DNA from: Chromera velia
Lineage: Eukaryota; Sar; Chromeraceae
Assembly: GCA_018398765.1 (NCBI GenBank)
Contig: JAHBMJ010003357.1
Location: 1-13,294 of the forward strand
Direction: 5' to 3'
Length of the DNA: 13,294 nt
The position numbers were made by a program, and so were the translations under genes. The notes below the pieces were generated by a model. The model did not search any database and was not told the origin of the DNA. It worked only from the letters and a program-made list of their open reading frames with translations. How positions within the stretch are numbered: position 1 is the first letter of the stretch; every line of letters begins with the position of its first letter. Shown in pieces: positions 1-8,144 of this stretch.

Positions 1-1206
1 AACGTTACGGCCTTTTGTTGTCGTTTGCTTCCGCAAGTGCACCTGAGAACCGTCAGCGATAGACAAAAGACAGCGGTATGGATACGGAGGGGCGTCGCGC
101 GCGGGACACTACGTGTGTTCTCTAATCATGCCTACGGTCTATCCATCGGCTTGCAAGGATCGACGTAATACTGCGATTAATTGGCATGCTGATTTCGAGC
201 TATTAATGTTTAGCTCGGCGTGTATGCGAAGCGTTATTCTCCGATGGTTTTTCGCATGCATGCGTTTTTTGTATGTCGTGTAATTAGCATGTATTCGATA
301 AATTTCAATTGAATCAGACAGCAGCCTGTTGGATTATACTGGATTATGGTAGATTGACCGTGTGCTCCTACCGACATATTTGTGCACAGACAACATAGGA
401 TCTTAGCTGTTGGAAGAGACTTTCAATTTCCTAGAATCTCCTTTATTGATGCTTATTCCTCCTTGTGGTGTCAAGAGGTGCTTCTCTCCTCGTACTGGTG
501 CCTTCCCTATCGGCTGAGAGTAGTTCTCAAACTGTCTCCCGTTTATTTTCTCCCCTACAACTCGTCATTTTGACTCATGTTAGCCACTTCTATCTTCTCC
601 TTGACTGTGCTTACTGCTTCCTCGTACTGGATTGTGCTTTTTTTCGTCTCAACTCTTCCATCTGTATTATGGTTCTTTCAGGGTTAGGTCCCTTCCTTGC
701 CAAGACTTTCTTCTTTTTACGGAACACCTAGTGAATGCCATAGTCAGCTTCCTCTGGCAGGTTCTTTTGTGGGCGTCCACACTCATCTATCCCTGCAGGC
801 GTCCCTGCAGTGCAAGCATCCTTGCAGACTGATGATCCTCCCATTGTGAGTAGTCTGTGCCATGCCTGGGGTCGTTCTGCGGAATCTCTGCCATTATCTT
901 TTCTGGTTTTTTTTTTCTTCTCTTTCGGTTTAGTTTCGTCTCAGGTCTAGTCTCAGGTGCTATCTAATCCTCTAAGTCAGCTGATCCAAGCACGCGCTCA
1001 CCTCCTGGGTAGCCGCCTCATCGTACTGCTTGCAGACAACCTCACCCAGTTTTATGATACTACTACGCGCTTCAAATATCAATCATGGTGGTATGGATAG
1101 CCGAAGAGAGCATTCCGCTTGCTTGCCCTTTCTACCTATCACTCATCTTTAGTTTCGTACATGCTCCGTTTTAATGTTCTCTCCTCCCGCCTTTCTATCA
1201 TCGCAG
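1..1206. other. Noncoding stretch, no supported gene
   Basis: I see no convincing coding region here. All short open frames are rich in Ser, Leu, Phe and Cys, as expected from chance translation of pyrimidine-rich DNA. A 12-bp perfect palindrome, CGCATGCATGCG, lies at 253-264. Pyrimidine tracts ending in AG, such as the one ending near 944, look like 3' splice sites of a + strand transcript, but no exon can be defined. The stretch could be intron, UTR or intergenic. Confidence 0.5.
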
Positions 1207-1274
1207 GGCATCGCTCTTGCTCCGGATCTACTTGCGGAGTGGGGGAAGACCACGTAACCAGAGATTCCTCAACG
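1207..1274 (+). CDS. Candidate short exon (very tentative)
   Basis: A 68-bp segment lies between a long pyrimidine tract ending ATCGCAG (AG at 1205-1206) and a good 5' splice site ACG|GTATGT (GT at 1275). Two of its three frames are open. There is no family match and its phase cannot be tied to the exons downstream, so it is only a splice-signal prediction. If real, it belongs to the + strand transcript proposed for 2218-3310. Confidence 0.2.
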
Positions 1275-1980
1275 GTATGTCGGTTCTTCCACATGTGTAC
1301 GGCATTCTGGTATAGCCTGAGAGACCCTTTCTTTGATATCCCTTCTGAGGCTTTTGCTCGGGCCGCTGTTCGCGGGCAGGTCTCACCGTGAGGTTATTTA
1401 TGTTTCCCCCCTCATCGCGGAGGGGGTAACTTTCTCTCCCTCCCCTAATCGGTATCTCGTGGTCCAAATAGAATCCGCACCAGTGTGCTCGCGCATGAGT
1501 CCCGCATGCCTTCTGAGATATACTGCTTTTTCTTTTTTTTTTTTTCTTTCTTCTTTCTCTCCTTTTTATTTTCCGTCCAACTGTCCTTCATATATTCCTA
1601 TTGTTTTTTCGTGTCCTTGTAAGTTGCGAAACCTTCGTCGGTTGAACAATTGTGATTATGGGCCGTGGCACACTCAGCTGTCTGCTGAATGTCCGTACCT
1701 TTCGTGTCACTGTTTGGACGCAGAAGGTAAACACACCAAAGTGCTAACCACTTTGTTCAGAAGGAAATTCCTCCGTTTACTTTCTTTCTCTTCTTTGCTT
1801 CTTTCTTCTTTTTTTCTTCTTTTGTTTCCCAATAAATTACGTCTTGCTTCTCTCTGTCTCGTTTCTTGTATGAAGGCGACTTTGCTCTTTCCTTGTGTCC
1901 CTTTTTTTTTCTTTTTTTCTCTTTTGGTCTTCCTTCTACCAATCCCTGGTCTTTTCCAGCTATCATTTTCTCATCAGAAG
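1275..1980. other. Pyrimidine-rich region, probable intron/intergenic
   Basis: The + strand carries long T/C runs, for example around 1527-1565, 1780-1830 and 1900-1930. The open frames across it translate to low-complexity Phe/Leu/Ser stretches and are probably artefacts of that composition. A possible exon at about 1622-1726, between TTGTAAG and AAG|GTAAAC, has one open frame containing GPWHTQLSAECPYLS, but nothing supports it beyond splice-like edges. Confidence 0.4.
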
Positions 1981-1981
1981 G

Positions 1982-2139
1982 AACACGCTCAAACACATCA
2001 TTAGAAAGGGTACGTGTTTATCGTAATAAGTAAAAAAAAACAAGACGGTGCGCTCAAATACATCATGAGAAAGGGGTGCGTACTTTTGAATTCATACGCA
2101 AAGAGGTGCACCAAACACATCATGAGAAAGGGTGTGCAC
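1982..2139. repeat. Three tandem hairpin-forming units
   Basis: Three direct repeats are centred on CACATCAT(T/G)AGAAAGG, with the ACATCA word at 1995, 2060 and 2117 (spacings 65 and 57). Each conserved core is flanked by a different 6-bp inverted repeat: AACACG/CGTGTT (1982-1987 with 2013-2018), GTGCGC/GCGTAC (2048-2053 with 2078-2083, one G-T pair) and GTGCAC/GTGCAC (2106-2111 with 2134-2139). The predicted loops are 25, 24 and 22 nt. The loop is conserved while the stem sequence varies but keeps pairing. An RNA or protein-binding role is inference. Confidence 0.6.
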
Positions 2140-2217
2140 ATTTGTATACATGTAAACTATGCAGACTTGGAGGTTGACAATAGAAAAATCCTGGCCGCCT
2201 CCTCTTGCCTCATTTAG

Positions 2218-3310
2218 GCCTGGGGTAGGTGCCTACGAATGGAGGGAAAGGACAAGAATGAGCTTCATTCTCATAAAGGTCAGTCATTTCTGATGTAGAG
2301 GTGCTCTTAAGTCGTCTTCACACGTCTTTTTCTCCCCCTTTCTCTTATTTTCCCTTTTTTACCGTCCTTCCATTTTGTTCAAGGAAAAAGCAGCCTTTAG
2401 AGAGTGTTGTTTTGTAGGTCTTGCCAAGTGTGCGTGTGGATGCGACTCTGGGTGTATTGGCAGTAGTGAAGGTAAGTTAAAGCGCGAGTCATGAAGGTAA
2501 GTTGGTCACACCCATCATCTCCTCCTTCCCTATTCATTCTCCATCTTCTTCTTCTTCCTACTTTTTTCAGCTTTCTTCTTACTCATGCGGATCTGTCAGT
2601 GTTGTTCTTTTTCTTGTCGTCTTATTGGGTCGTTGGTTTCATGGACAAAAAGTGATTGAAGTAAGGTCGGACCGTGACTGTCTGACCTTTCCCCATCTAT
2701 GTCCATTTGCCGTCTCCTCTTCATTCCCCCTTTCTCTACCCCTCCAACTCCTTTCTCTCTCCCTATGCTTACGTGCAGAGACTCATTTGTACCCTCTGGC
2801 ATCCGTTTTTGCTGTCTGGGGGCTAGTCTCTCTCCGTTTTGTGCAGGCGCTTCCGTTTCGTGCCGACGACTTGATGAAGGTCAGTCATTCAGCCTGCCTA
2901 TCTGCTTTTCCTTCCTTCCTCCAACTTTCTTTCCCATTTCCACTCTTTCCTCAGCCAGATAAGTTGGTCTATTCATCCGTGATGGTTCTCTTTGAGGGAG
3001 ATGGCACATTTTTTCCTTTTTGTCTGTTCTGACCGCTTCGATTAAGCAGAAAGGTCAGGCAGGAAGGTCAGTCAGTTTGACCTTACCCTTCTTTACTCAT
3101 CTTCCTCTGTATTTCTCCCCTTATCTATCCTCAATTCTCACCCCCTTCAGCTGTGTTTGCCTCTCTGTGATTAGTTCTCATCCTAAGCGTTTCTTCTTTT
3201 GTTTTGGTTTGTTGTGGTCAAGCGGTTAAGGGTGGCAGAGCAGTGGCTCGTTCAGGGAGGAGGAGAGAGAACGATAATCACGCAATTCATGTTTGCACGT
3301 ATGCAGATCA
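2218..3310 (+). CDS. Candidate multi-exon gene made of mini-exons, product unknown
   Basis: I do not recognise this protein. Five candidate exons join in one reading phase: 2218-2278 (ends RERTRMSFILIK), 2418-2471 (VLPSVRVDATLGVLAVVK), 2571-2660 (hydrophobic, SVSVVLFLVVLLGRWF, a possible membrane helix), 2847-2879 (ALPFRADDLMK) and from 2955 (PDKLVYSSVMVLFEGDG). The introns would be 2279-2417, 2472-2570, 2661-2846 and 2880-2954 (139, 99, 186 and 75 bp), all GT-AG. Donors are AAG|GTCAGTCA twice, AAG|GTAAGT and GAA|GTAAGG; acceptors mostly follow pyrimidine tracts. The third exon is the weakest because it is itself pyrimidine-rich. The 3' side is unclear. A further coding-like stretch at about 3223-3310 reads RLRVAEQWLVQGGGERTII in one frame, with a rival frame also open. 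Start, end and full length are unknown; the shared phase could still be chance. Confidence 0.3.
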
Positions 3311-3452
3311 GGTTTCTTTCTTGCTCGGGCAGGCATCGAAGACTTCTTTGCTCTCTCCAGTCTCCTCCCCTGATTGGGCCAGGAGGTCTGTTGTGTTCAT
3401 CATTTTTTTTATCTTTTTAGGTTTTCGCTCATAGAGGAATTCTTTCACTTTG

Positions 3453-3812
3453 TTAGGGCAGACCATATCTTCTTCCTTGGTCCAGTATCCTTTCTTCCAT
3501 CCTTTGTGTTTGATCAGCTCTAGGATCTTTCATGAAGACGGTTTCATTCGTTTTATGCACATGCTGAATATAAAACTTTAAGAACACAGAAAAAAGTAGG
3601 ACGTTATCGATGCAAATCTTTTCAGGCTTCCTGTTTCGGCTTAACTGCCAAAGGAGAGAGAAATTTGAGAAAACACGCATGTTGGCTAAGTCGGTCGAAT
3701 CCTCATCGAACTTAGGATATATATGCACAGCAATCCGGTACAGTTCATCTAGGTCCTTTTCTTCATCTTCAACGTGTGCAATCGCTTGGAACCCTCTTTG
3801 TCCCTCTACCTC
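3453..3812 (-). CDS. Protein-like open frame on the minus strand, unknown product (exon or pseudogene piece)
   Basis: This frame is open for about 119 codons, from just after an in-frame TGA at 3813-3815 to a stop at 3453. Unlike the pyrimidine-driven frames nearby, it has a balanced charged composition: an acidic N-terminal part (HVEDEEKDLDELYRIAV, then YPKFDEDSTDLANMRVF) and a polar C-terminal part (KDPRADQTQRMEERILDQ). It has no ATG at its start, so it would be an internal exon or a fragment. Immediately upstream, another frame reads EYDENVQKFVHQSDWKMLEK (about 3820-3880) and ends at GAGAG|GTAGAG, so the two pieces could be joined by splicing or parted by a frameshift. A pyrimidine-rich tract ending ATATTCAG before HVHKTNETVF may mark an internal acceptor. 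I cannot assign a family. Confidence 0.4.
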   Translation of the reverse strand, partial: EVEGQRGFQAIAHVEDEEKDLDELYRIAVHIYPKFDEDSTDLANMRVFSNFSLLWQLSRNRKPEKICIDNVLLFSVFLKFYIQHVHKTNETVFMKDPRADQTQRMEERILDQGRRYGLP

Positions 3813-3942
3813 TCACAGTCCTTTTCCAACATTTTCCAGTCGGATTGGTGGACAAACTTTTGAACATTTTCATCGTATTCAATGTTTCATAACTGGTTTT
3901 AGACGGGTTTTTTGGGGTTCTTGGAGGGTCAGACTGAGAAGG

Positions 3943-3976
3943 CTAGAACCTAGGTTCTAGGAACCTAAGAACCTAG
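3943..3976. repeat. 18-bp perfect palindrome with a partial third copy
   Basis: CTAGAACCTAGGTTCTAG at 3943-3960 equals its own reverse complement and is followed directly by GAACCTAAGAACCTAG, which repeats the GAACCTA word. It can form a cruciform or hairpin. No gene or transposon boundary can be tied to it. Confidence 0.8.
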
Positions 3977-4395
3977 AGGTGGAGACATATAGTTTTTAAG
4001 CTCGAACCAAGTAGAAACCTTCAACCAATACTCTAAAAGTATCATTTTTTTGTTCTTTAGAGCTTCTTTTGCTTATCAAATAAGTTTGGAGTTCATTTTA
4101 AATGTTTTAGAGCTTAGATTGCTACTACAAAGTCGTTCGACGACCACATCTATATTTTAGAGTGCCTGTCCATAGTACTGAGTATTTCTTTTAGATTTCC
4201 TTTTTTCAGAGACTTTCTCGACTTGATATGCTCTTTTGTTTTCATCTGAATCAGAGTCCGATTAACCCTTTTTCATTCGCTTATTCGTTTCTCCTTCTCT
4301 TCCATCTCGAGTGCATGTTTTCTTTTTCTGTATGTTGCTTGAGAAATTTGATCCCCTTCTTCCCCCCCCCCTTTTTTTTCTGTTTGTACGTGCAG
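3977..4395. other. AT-rich noncoding stretch ending in a strong 3' splice-site-like tract
   Basis: No coding region is visible. The word TTTTAGAG or TTTAGAGC recurs (about 4058, 4107 and 4157). The end of the stretch, 4362-4395, is a run of C then T followed by GTGCAG, an excellent + strand 3' splice-site candidate leading into the frame at 4396. Confidence 0.5.
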
Positions 4396-4667
4396 TTAAT
4401 GATTGGAGGCGGGTGCCTCCCTCAGACTGGGCGTGCTTCAATGGAGTGGTGGGGCCAATACCCGCTTTGGCTCGTTCATCCCTGCTCAGTCAGCTCGGTT
4501 TCCTGATCGTTGTACGTTTGCGCCGTTGGGCTGATTTCTGTGGCTATGATGCTGCTGACTGGCTACAAATCTTTGAGAGGGGAAGGCTGGGGCATACAGG
4601 GATCTACACCATTCGTATATTCATTTTTTTTCAGATTATTTGCGGTCATGAATTTCTAAGCTCATAA
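4396..4667 (+). CDS. Candidate terminal exon, unknown product
   Basis: After the acceptor ...TACGTGCAG (AG at 4394-4395) one frame stays open for about 90 codons to a TAA at 4665-4667. It contains NDWRRVPPSDWACFNGVV and LRRWADFCGYDAADWLQIFE, rich in Trp, Asp and Arg, so less like a chance pyrimidine translation than its neighbours. It lacks a start codon and would be the last exon of a + strand gene, possibly the one proposed upstream. A second frame (MIGGGCLPQTGRASMEWW) is also open over the first third, so frame choice is not certain. No domain is recognised. Confidence 0.3.
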
Positions 4668-5191
4668 CTTTGTCACTTTCTCTCATAACTTTTTTTTTTT
4701 TATAGTTAGGATAGAGATCAAAGCAGAGAAGAAGCAGTTCAGAGTGTATGCCTTCGCTGTACCAGTGTTGTCGTGGCATTTGGGTCTCTTGTTTTGATGA
4801 TGTTCTTTTACTTCAGAAAGCTGTAGCTGCTAGCTGATACATGTGTTGTGACTGTGTGTGTGTGCGCGTGTTTGTGTACGCTCTTATGTTTCCTCACCCA
4901 TCTTTCATCTGTGCACCAAGAGTGTTGAACACTCTGTTTTGACGGTCAAGATGGACTTGTTTTCATCTGCTCCTGTTCATTTGACTCTTTATATTATGCC
5001 TTTCCGATCCTGTCAAGATTGATACAACATATTTCAATTTGCTTCGTGTTTTTCTCGTATGTTTGTGAATCATCTACATAAAAACAAAAATGAGTCGCAA
5101 GGTGCCCTTGTCTTACATGACGACTTTACCATGGTGTGAACTCTCCTCTTTACTCTCTACGCCCTTCATGCTTTCGTCGGTCACCGTGTCT
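4668..5191. other. Noncoding stretch with short TG-rich run
   Basis: I see no gene here. A short imperfect TG/CG dinucleotide run lies at about 4850-4875. An ATG at 5090 opens an 81-codon frame, but it is dominated by Leu, Ser and Val and is poorly supported. Confidence 0.4.
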
Positions 5192-5425
5192 TTACAATGT
5201 CCACGCTCTTTGATTCCAGTAAATGCGCGTGCCGCCCTCCTGATTGTAGTGTTCCTGATAGTCTTTACCCTCTTTTTGCTGTTGGAAAGTTCCTCTTTGG
5301 TCGCTTTCCATCCAAGTATCGAGGGCAGGTGCTAGGGGCAGGTGTTCTTCAGGTGGTTGTGCGATGGCTGCAAGTTCCTCCTCTCGCCGTCTCTTCAAGT
5401 CAAAAAATTTTTTGACAGAGCTTCG
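5192..5425 (-). CDS. Possible coding fragment, charged protein, unknown
   Basis: The minus strand carries an open frame, ending at 5192, that continues upstream into the repeats to 5749. Its C-terminal part looks polar and charged (FFDLKRRREEELAAIAQ, then TFQQQKEGKDYQEHYNQ) and lies downstream of, not inside, the repeat array. The plus strand is open over part of the same DNA (VGKFLFGRFPSKYRGQVLG), so strand is unresolved. There is no recognised domain and no clear start. It could be a gene fragment or chance. Confidence 0.2.
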   Translation of the reverse strand, partial: RSSVKKFFDLKRRREEELAAIAQPPEEHLPLAPALDTWMESDQRGTFQQQKEGKDYQEHYNQEGGTRIYWNQRAWTL

Positions 5426-5870
5426 CTGTCTGGTCTGGATATAACAGTGGGTGGCTGCTTCCCCCTTCCCTTTTTTTTTCTCTTTGTTTTGTCTCTCTTT
5501 CAGTTTTTGACAGAACTTTGCTGTCAGGTCCAGTTTTCTGAAAGGGCAGGTTTTCCCAAGAAAAACAGGAGGGTCGATTCTTGTTTGTGGAAGTTTTGGG
5601 CAGGGCTTCGCTGTAAGGCCCAATTTCTCTCTGAGCGCAGGGTTTTGCACAAAGAAGCAGAAGGGTCCTCGGAGTTTTTCGCATATGGGAGTTTTGGTCA
5701 GAGTTTTGCTATGAGCTTCGTTTCTTCTCAAGGTGTCAATTCTGTACAAGGAACAGAAGGGTCAGTTCTCCCTGTAACGCTTTTGAGACAGAGCTTCACC
5801 ATGAGGTCCGTTCTTTGTTTGGGCACAGGATTTGTCAAAGAAACAGAAGGGTCGACTCTCAGTAAAAGCG
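5404..5870. repeat. Degenerate ~90-bp tandem repeat, about five copies
   Basis: A recurring block TTTTG(A)(G)NCAGRGCTTCGCTGT appears near 5410, 5504, 5594, 5692 and 5780. In most units it is followed about 50-60 bp later by RGAACAGAAGGGTC or a similar word. The spacing is about 88-98 bp and is not constant modulo 3. On the minus strand the repeats read as a ~30-residue motif with LTAKPCPKLP and LTAKFCQKL, but frame is not kept through all copies, so coding is doubtful. Confidence 0.7.
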
Positions 5871-5879
5871 TCACATAGC

Positions 5880-6325
5880 GTCACCACGTGTTCTGTACTG
5901 CTCCGACCCTATTCGCTAGCCTATTCATCAGAAGGCAGCCAGAATCTAGAAAGATCTCTAAGGGACCTAGTCCTAGGCAGAGACAGGACGTAAGCTTTAT
6001 ATAGCATAAGAGTCTAACACTGAAGACTGTGTCCAATACTGTCTGCACGTTGATTTTCTCGAAGGGAATTGTTTTTCAAAAAGTGTAGAATTGTCAATCT
6101 CTAGGTCGATCTGATCTTGCTGAAAGTGTTACTTAGATTTCTTGATCAGATTCTTGATTTGGGGATTGAAAGACTTTGTGTTGCTTTTGAGTCTTTCAGA
6201 AAGTCTTTTGCATATGCGACAGTCCAACTTTAGTGTGATACAGGCCGCGACCGGCTGGCTCGGCCTTGGCTCAGCTTGGTTTTATCTCGGCATAGCTTGA
6301 AGGATTTTTGACTCGGTCAAGGTTG
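5880..6325. other. AT-rich noncoding stretch
   Basis: No ORF of note. It contains diverged forms of the downstream 24-bp repeat words, such as GAAAGACTTTG near 6168 and CTCGGCCTTGGCTCAG near 6260, suggesting the array once extended further upstream. Confidence 0.4.
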
Positions 6326-6422
6326 AAAGACTTGATCTTAGTATGACTTAAAAGACTTTAGCTCGGCCTTGTAGAAAGACTTTAGCTCAGCCTTGTTGAA
6401 AGACTTTAGCTTGGCTTTGCTC
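6326..6422. repeat. 24-bp tandem repeat
   Basis: Three consecutive 24-bp units begin AAAGACTTTAGCT at 6351, 6375 and 6399 and differ at only a few positions in the CGGCCTTGTAG-like second half. A more diverged unit, AAAGACTTGATCTTAG, starts at 6326. A further pair of ~25-bp units around TCGATCGGGTATT and TTGGTCGGGTATT follows at about 6455-6505. These are noncoding minisatellite arrays. Confidence 0.85.
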
Positions 6423-6730
6423 ACTGCATGAATTCTATATTAGCTTAGACTAGAGCTTCATATAGCTCGATCGGGTATTTCTATATTGCTTGGTCGGGTA
6501 TTACTCGAAGTCTAGACCTTTTAGCTAGCCTTTTAGTACTTAGGGTCTAGGTATTTTTATTTTCAAAGTTTGGGGTTCCACTACTACATAACATTATCGA
6601 AATCAGTAAAAAGTAGGAGAGCTCACATGCAAGGGAACTAAAGGGAACTTAAGAAGTCAAATATGAAATTTGGTTTTTTTCTTTAGTTTTTAAATATGAA
6701 AAAAAATATATATTTCTAGTCAAATCTGGC
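6423..6730. other. AT-rich noncoding stretch upstream of transposon copy A
   Basis: No ORF, RNA gene or clear transposon end is seen. It includes the ~25-bp pair GGTCGGGTATT near 6490 and AT-rich sequence up to the first flanking repeat of copy A. Confidence 0.4.
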
Positions 6731-7055
6731 CTTCAACCTAGCTTCAACCTCAAATATTTGATATTTGAGGTAAGATTTGAGGTTAACCTCTTAGGATTCC
6801 TCACTGAGTCACTGACTTACTGTCACTCTGATCATTTTTCTCATGACAATAGTTATCAGAACATTTCTGATATGTGCTTCAAAAATTTAAAAAAATATAT
6901 ATAAAATTATAACTTATCAGTTCCGTAAAAAAAATATGCCTATGTGGCAGTGTATATACACTAGTCACTGAGACTCACTCTAGTACTAATAGAGATTAAG
7001 AACGTAAAATTGATAGATTTGAAATTCCATATGACTTTTTGTTAATATGATAAAG

Positions 7056-7247
7056 TTAGAGCACGTTATGGCACTTCCTTTTCCTCTTCTTCATGATCAC
7101 TTTCTTCAATGTGAATCGAATCGATCGGTGGTAGGAGCTGCTAAAAGCTTTTTCTTTGGCTTTTCGGCTTTCCAAGAGTGGGTGCTCCTGGGCTTTTATT
7201 CGGTTGCGGAGAGATAACAACGGGGTGAAATGGAGAACCGTGCACAC
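7056..7247 (-). CDS. Copy A counterpart of the transposon ORF C-terminus
   Basis: This 63-codon frame ends with FTLKKVIMKKRKRKCH, identical over that stretch to the frame in copy B, then diverges (NVL instead of KAE) because about 30 bp next to it are missing in copy A. Its upstream part (HPLLESRKAKEKAFSSS) is encoded by cargo A and is unrelated to copy B. Whether it is translated is unknown. Confidence 0.25.
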   Translation of the reverse strand: MCTVLHFTPLLSLRNRIKAQEHPLLESRKAKEKAFSSSYHRSIRFTLKKVIMKKRKRKCHNVL

Positions 7248-7698
7248 GTTTGCTATTGCTGTTGGTGTTGGAACCGTCCTGTTTCTGGGCAGCTAAGCAT
7301 CCAGAGTTGGTAAGTTCCGCTACCCTCTATGCCGCGTCAGGGCCGACAACAAGCCCCTTGTGTTGGAGGTGAATATAGAGAGGTCGGTAGCCTTCCTCAC
7401 CCGGAGTGATGACTTTCTCAGGAGGGGAAAGTTTCCCCCCAGCCTTCTCAGCATTTGCGTCTGCGGCTGCCTCCTTTAGTTTCAAATTGGTCCTCCCGCT
7501 GGGCCTTGCAGGAGCGGCCCCCCCTCCAGCACTGTCAGCAGCCCCCCCGTTGCCTTTTCCTTTGCCTTTCTGGAACTGCTCCACACCGACAGGGAATGTG
7601 GTCGCAGCCTTTCGACGCTTAGGGTCAGGGGCATGCTGCAATCTCTTATGGTTCACATCCAAAATGTCCCAAATAGACCATATATGTAGAAGGAAATG
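7116..7698 (-). other. Cargo of copy A, possibly a captured gene fragment
   Basis: This central segment has no counterpart in copy B and is more GC-rich than the flanking modules. On the minus strand, 7327-7662 is an ATG-started 111-codon frame. It begins MDVNHKRLQHAPDPKRRKAA, continues with a Gly/Lys-rich linker and ends PLYIHLQHKGLVVGPDAA. Basic KRRK and Ala/Lys-rich stretches suggest a nuclear or nucleic-acid-linked fragment, but no domain is recognised. The opposite strand is also open (7406-7717, Ala/Pro-rich), a common shadow of GC-rich coding. A captured host exon is the most natural reading; a decayed part of the parent transposon is the alternative. Confidence 0.4.
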
Positions 7699-8103
7699 TC
7701 CTGTTCGACCCTGTTAGGTTGTGTGACATGTTTTTACAGGGTGTAAAATGTTTGCAGACGCTCAAAAAGGGGGCTGTAAAAGATGTTCCAGCACCAGAAA
7801 AGTTAACATGGCTGTTCGAAAAAACGTTTAGCTGATCGGTTTACCTCTGGATGAAGTAAAAAGGGGTGAAACGTCAATTTCAGTGCAGCTCAAAACGTTT
7901 TTTTTTTGAGAGCAAACCATCAAAATTTAGGTTTTTTCATTTGAATCAGCATGCGTGACGGATCGGTACTTGCAAAAGTTTTTTCGGGACCTTCATATTT
8001 GAGGTTAAAAGTCATATTGATCAAATATTTGATCGTATTTTGATAGGTCTTTAAACACTAGGTCCTCCCTGACTGGATATTTGATTTGAGCTTAAGCCCT
8101 ACC

Positions 8104-8133
8104 TCAAATCAAATCAAATCAAATCAAATCAAA
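8104..8133. repeat. TCAAA pentanucleotide repeat at the right end of copy A
   Basis: Five CAAAT units followed by CAAAC form the subterminal part of the right inverted repeat. Copy B has one unit fewer in the same place (about 9497-9521), and the matching ATTTG run is at its left end (about 8320-8353). Confidence 0.85.
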
Positions 8134-8144
8134 CATGGTCACTA

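Larger units (their letters stand above)
6739..8144. mobile_element. Nonautonomous hAT-like DNA transposon, copy A (left end damaged)
   Basis: This copy is about 1.4 kb. It shares with copy B a left module (6740-7115) and a right module (7699-8144), both at high identity, around unrelated central cargo. The right end reads CAAAC ATGGTCACTA. It is followed by CTTCAACC (8145-8152), which also precedes the left end (6731-6738), an 8-bp repeat consistent with a hAT target-site duplication. The left inverted repeat is almost lost: after TAG the sequence passes directly to CTTCAACCTC, lacking the TGAC and ATTTG-repeat part present in copy B. CTTCAACC also occurs inside the element edge, so the duplication is suggestive rather than proven. 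Subterminal palindromes: 6748-6770 (10-bp arms, TTG loop) and GATCAAATATTTGATC at 8019-8034. No transposase is encoded. Confidence 0.65.

Noticed and set aside
1333-2004. 223-codon open frame on the + strand
   Set aside because: Its translation is mostly Phe, Leu, Ser and Pro from T/C runs; the codon pattern is what an unconstrained pyrimidine tract gives.
3210-3260. tRNA-Leu-like A-box word GTGGTCAAGCGGTTAAGG
   Set aside because: No B-box follows at the right distance and no cloverleaf stems form; it also sits at a plausible exon start.
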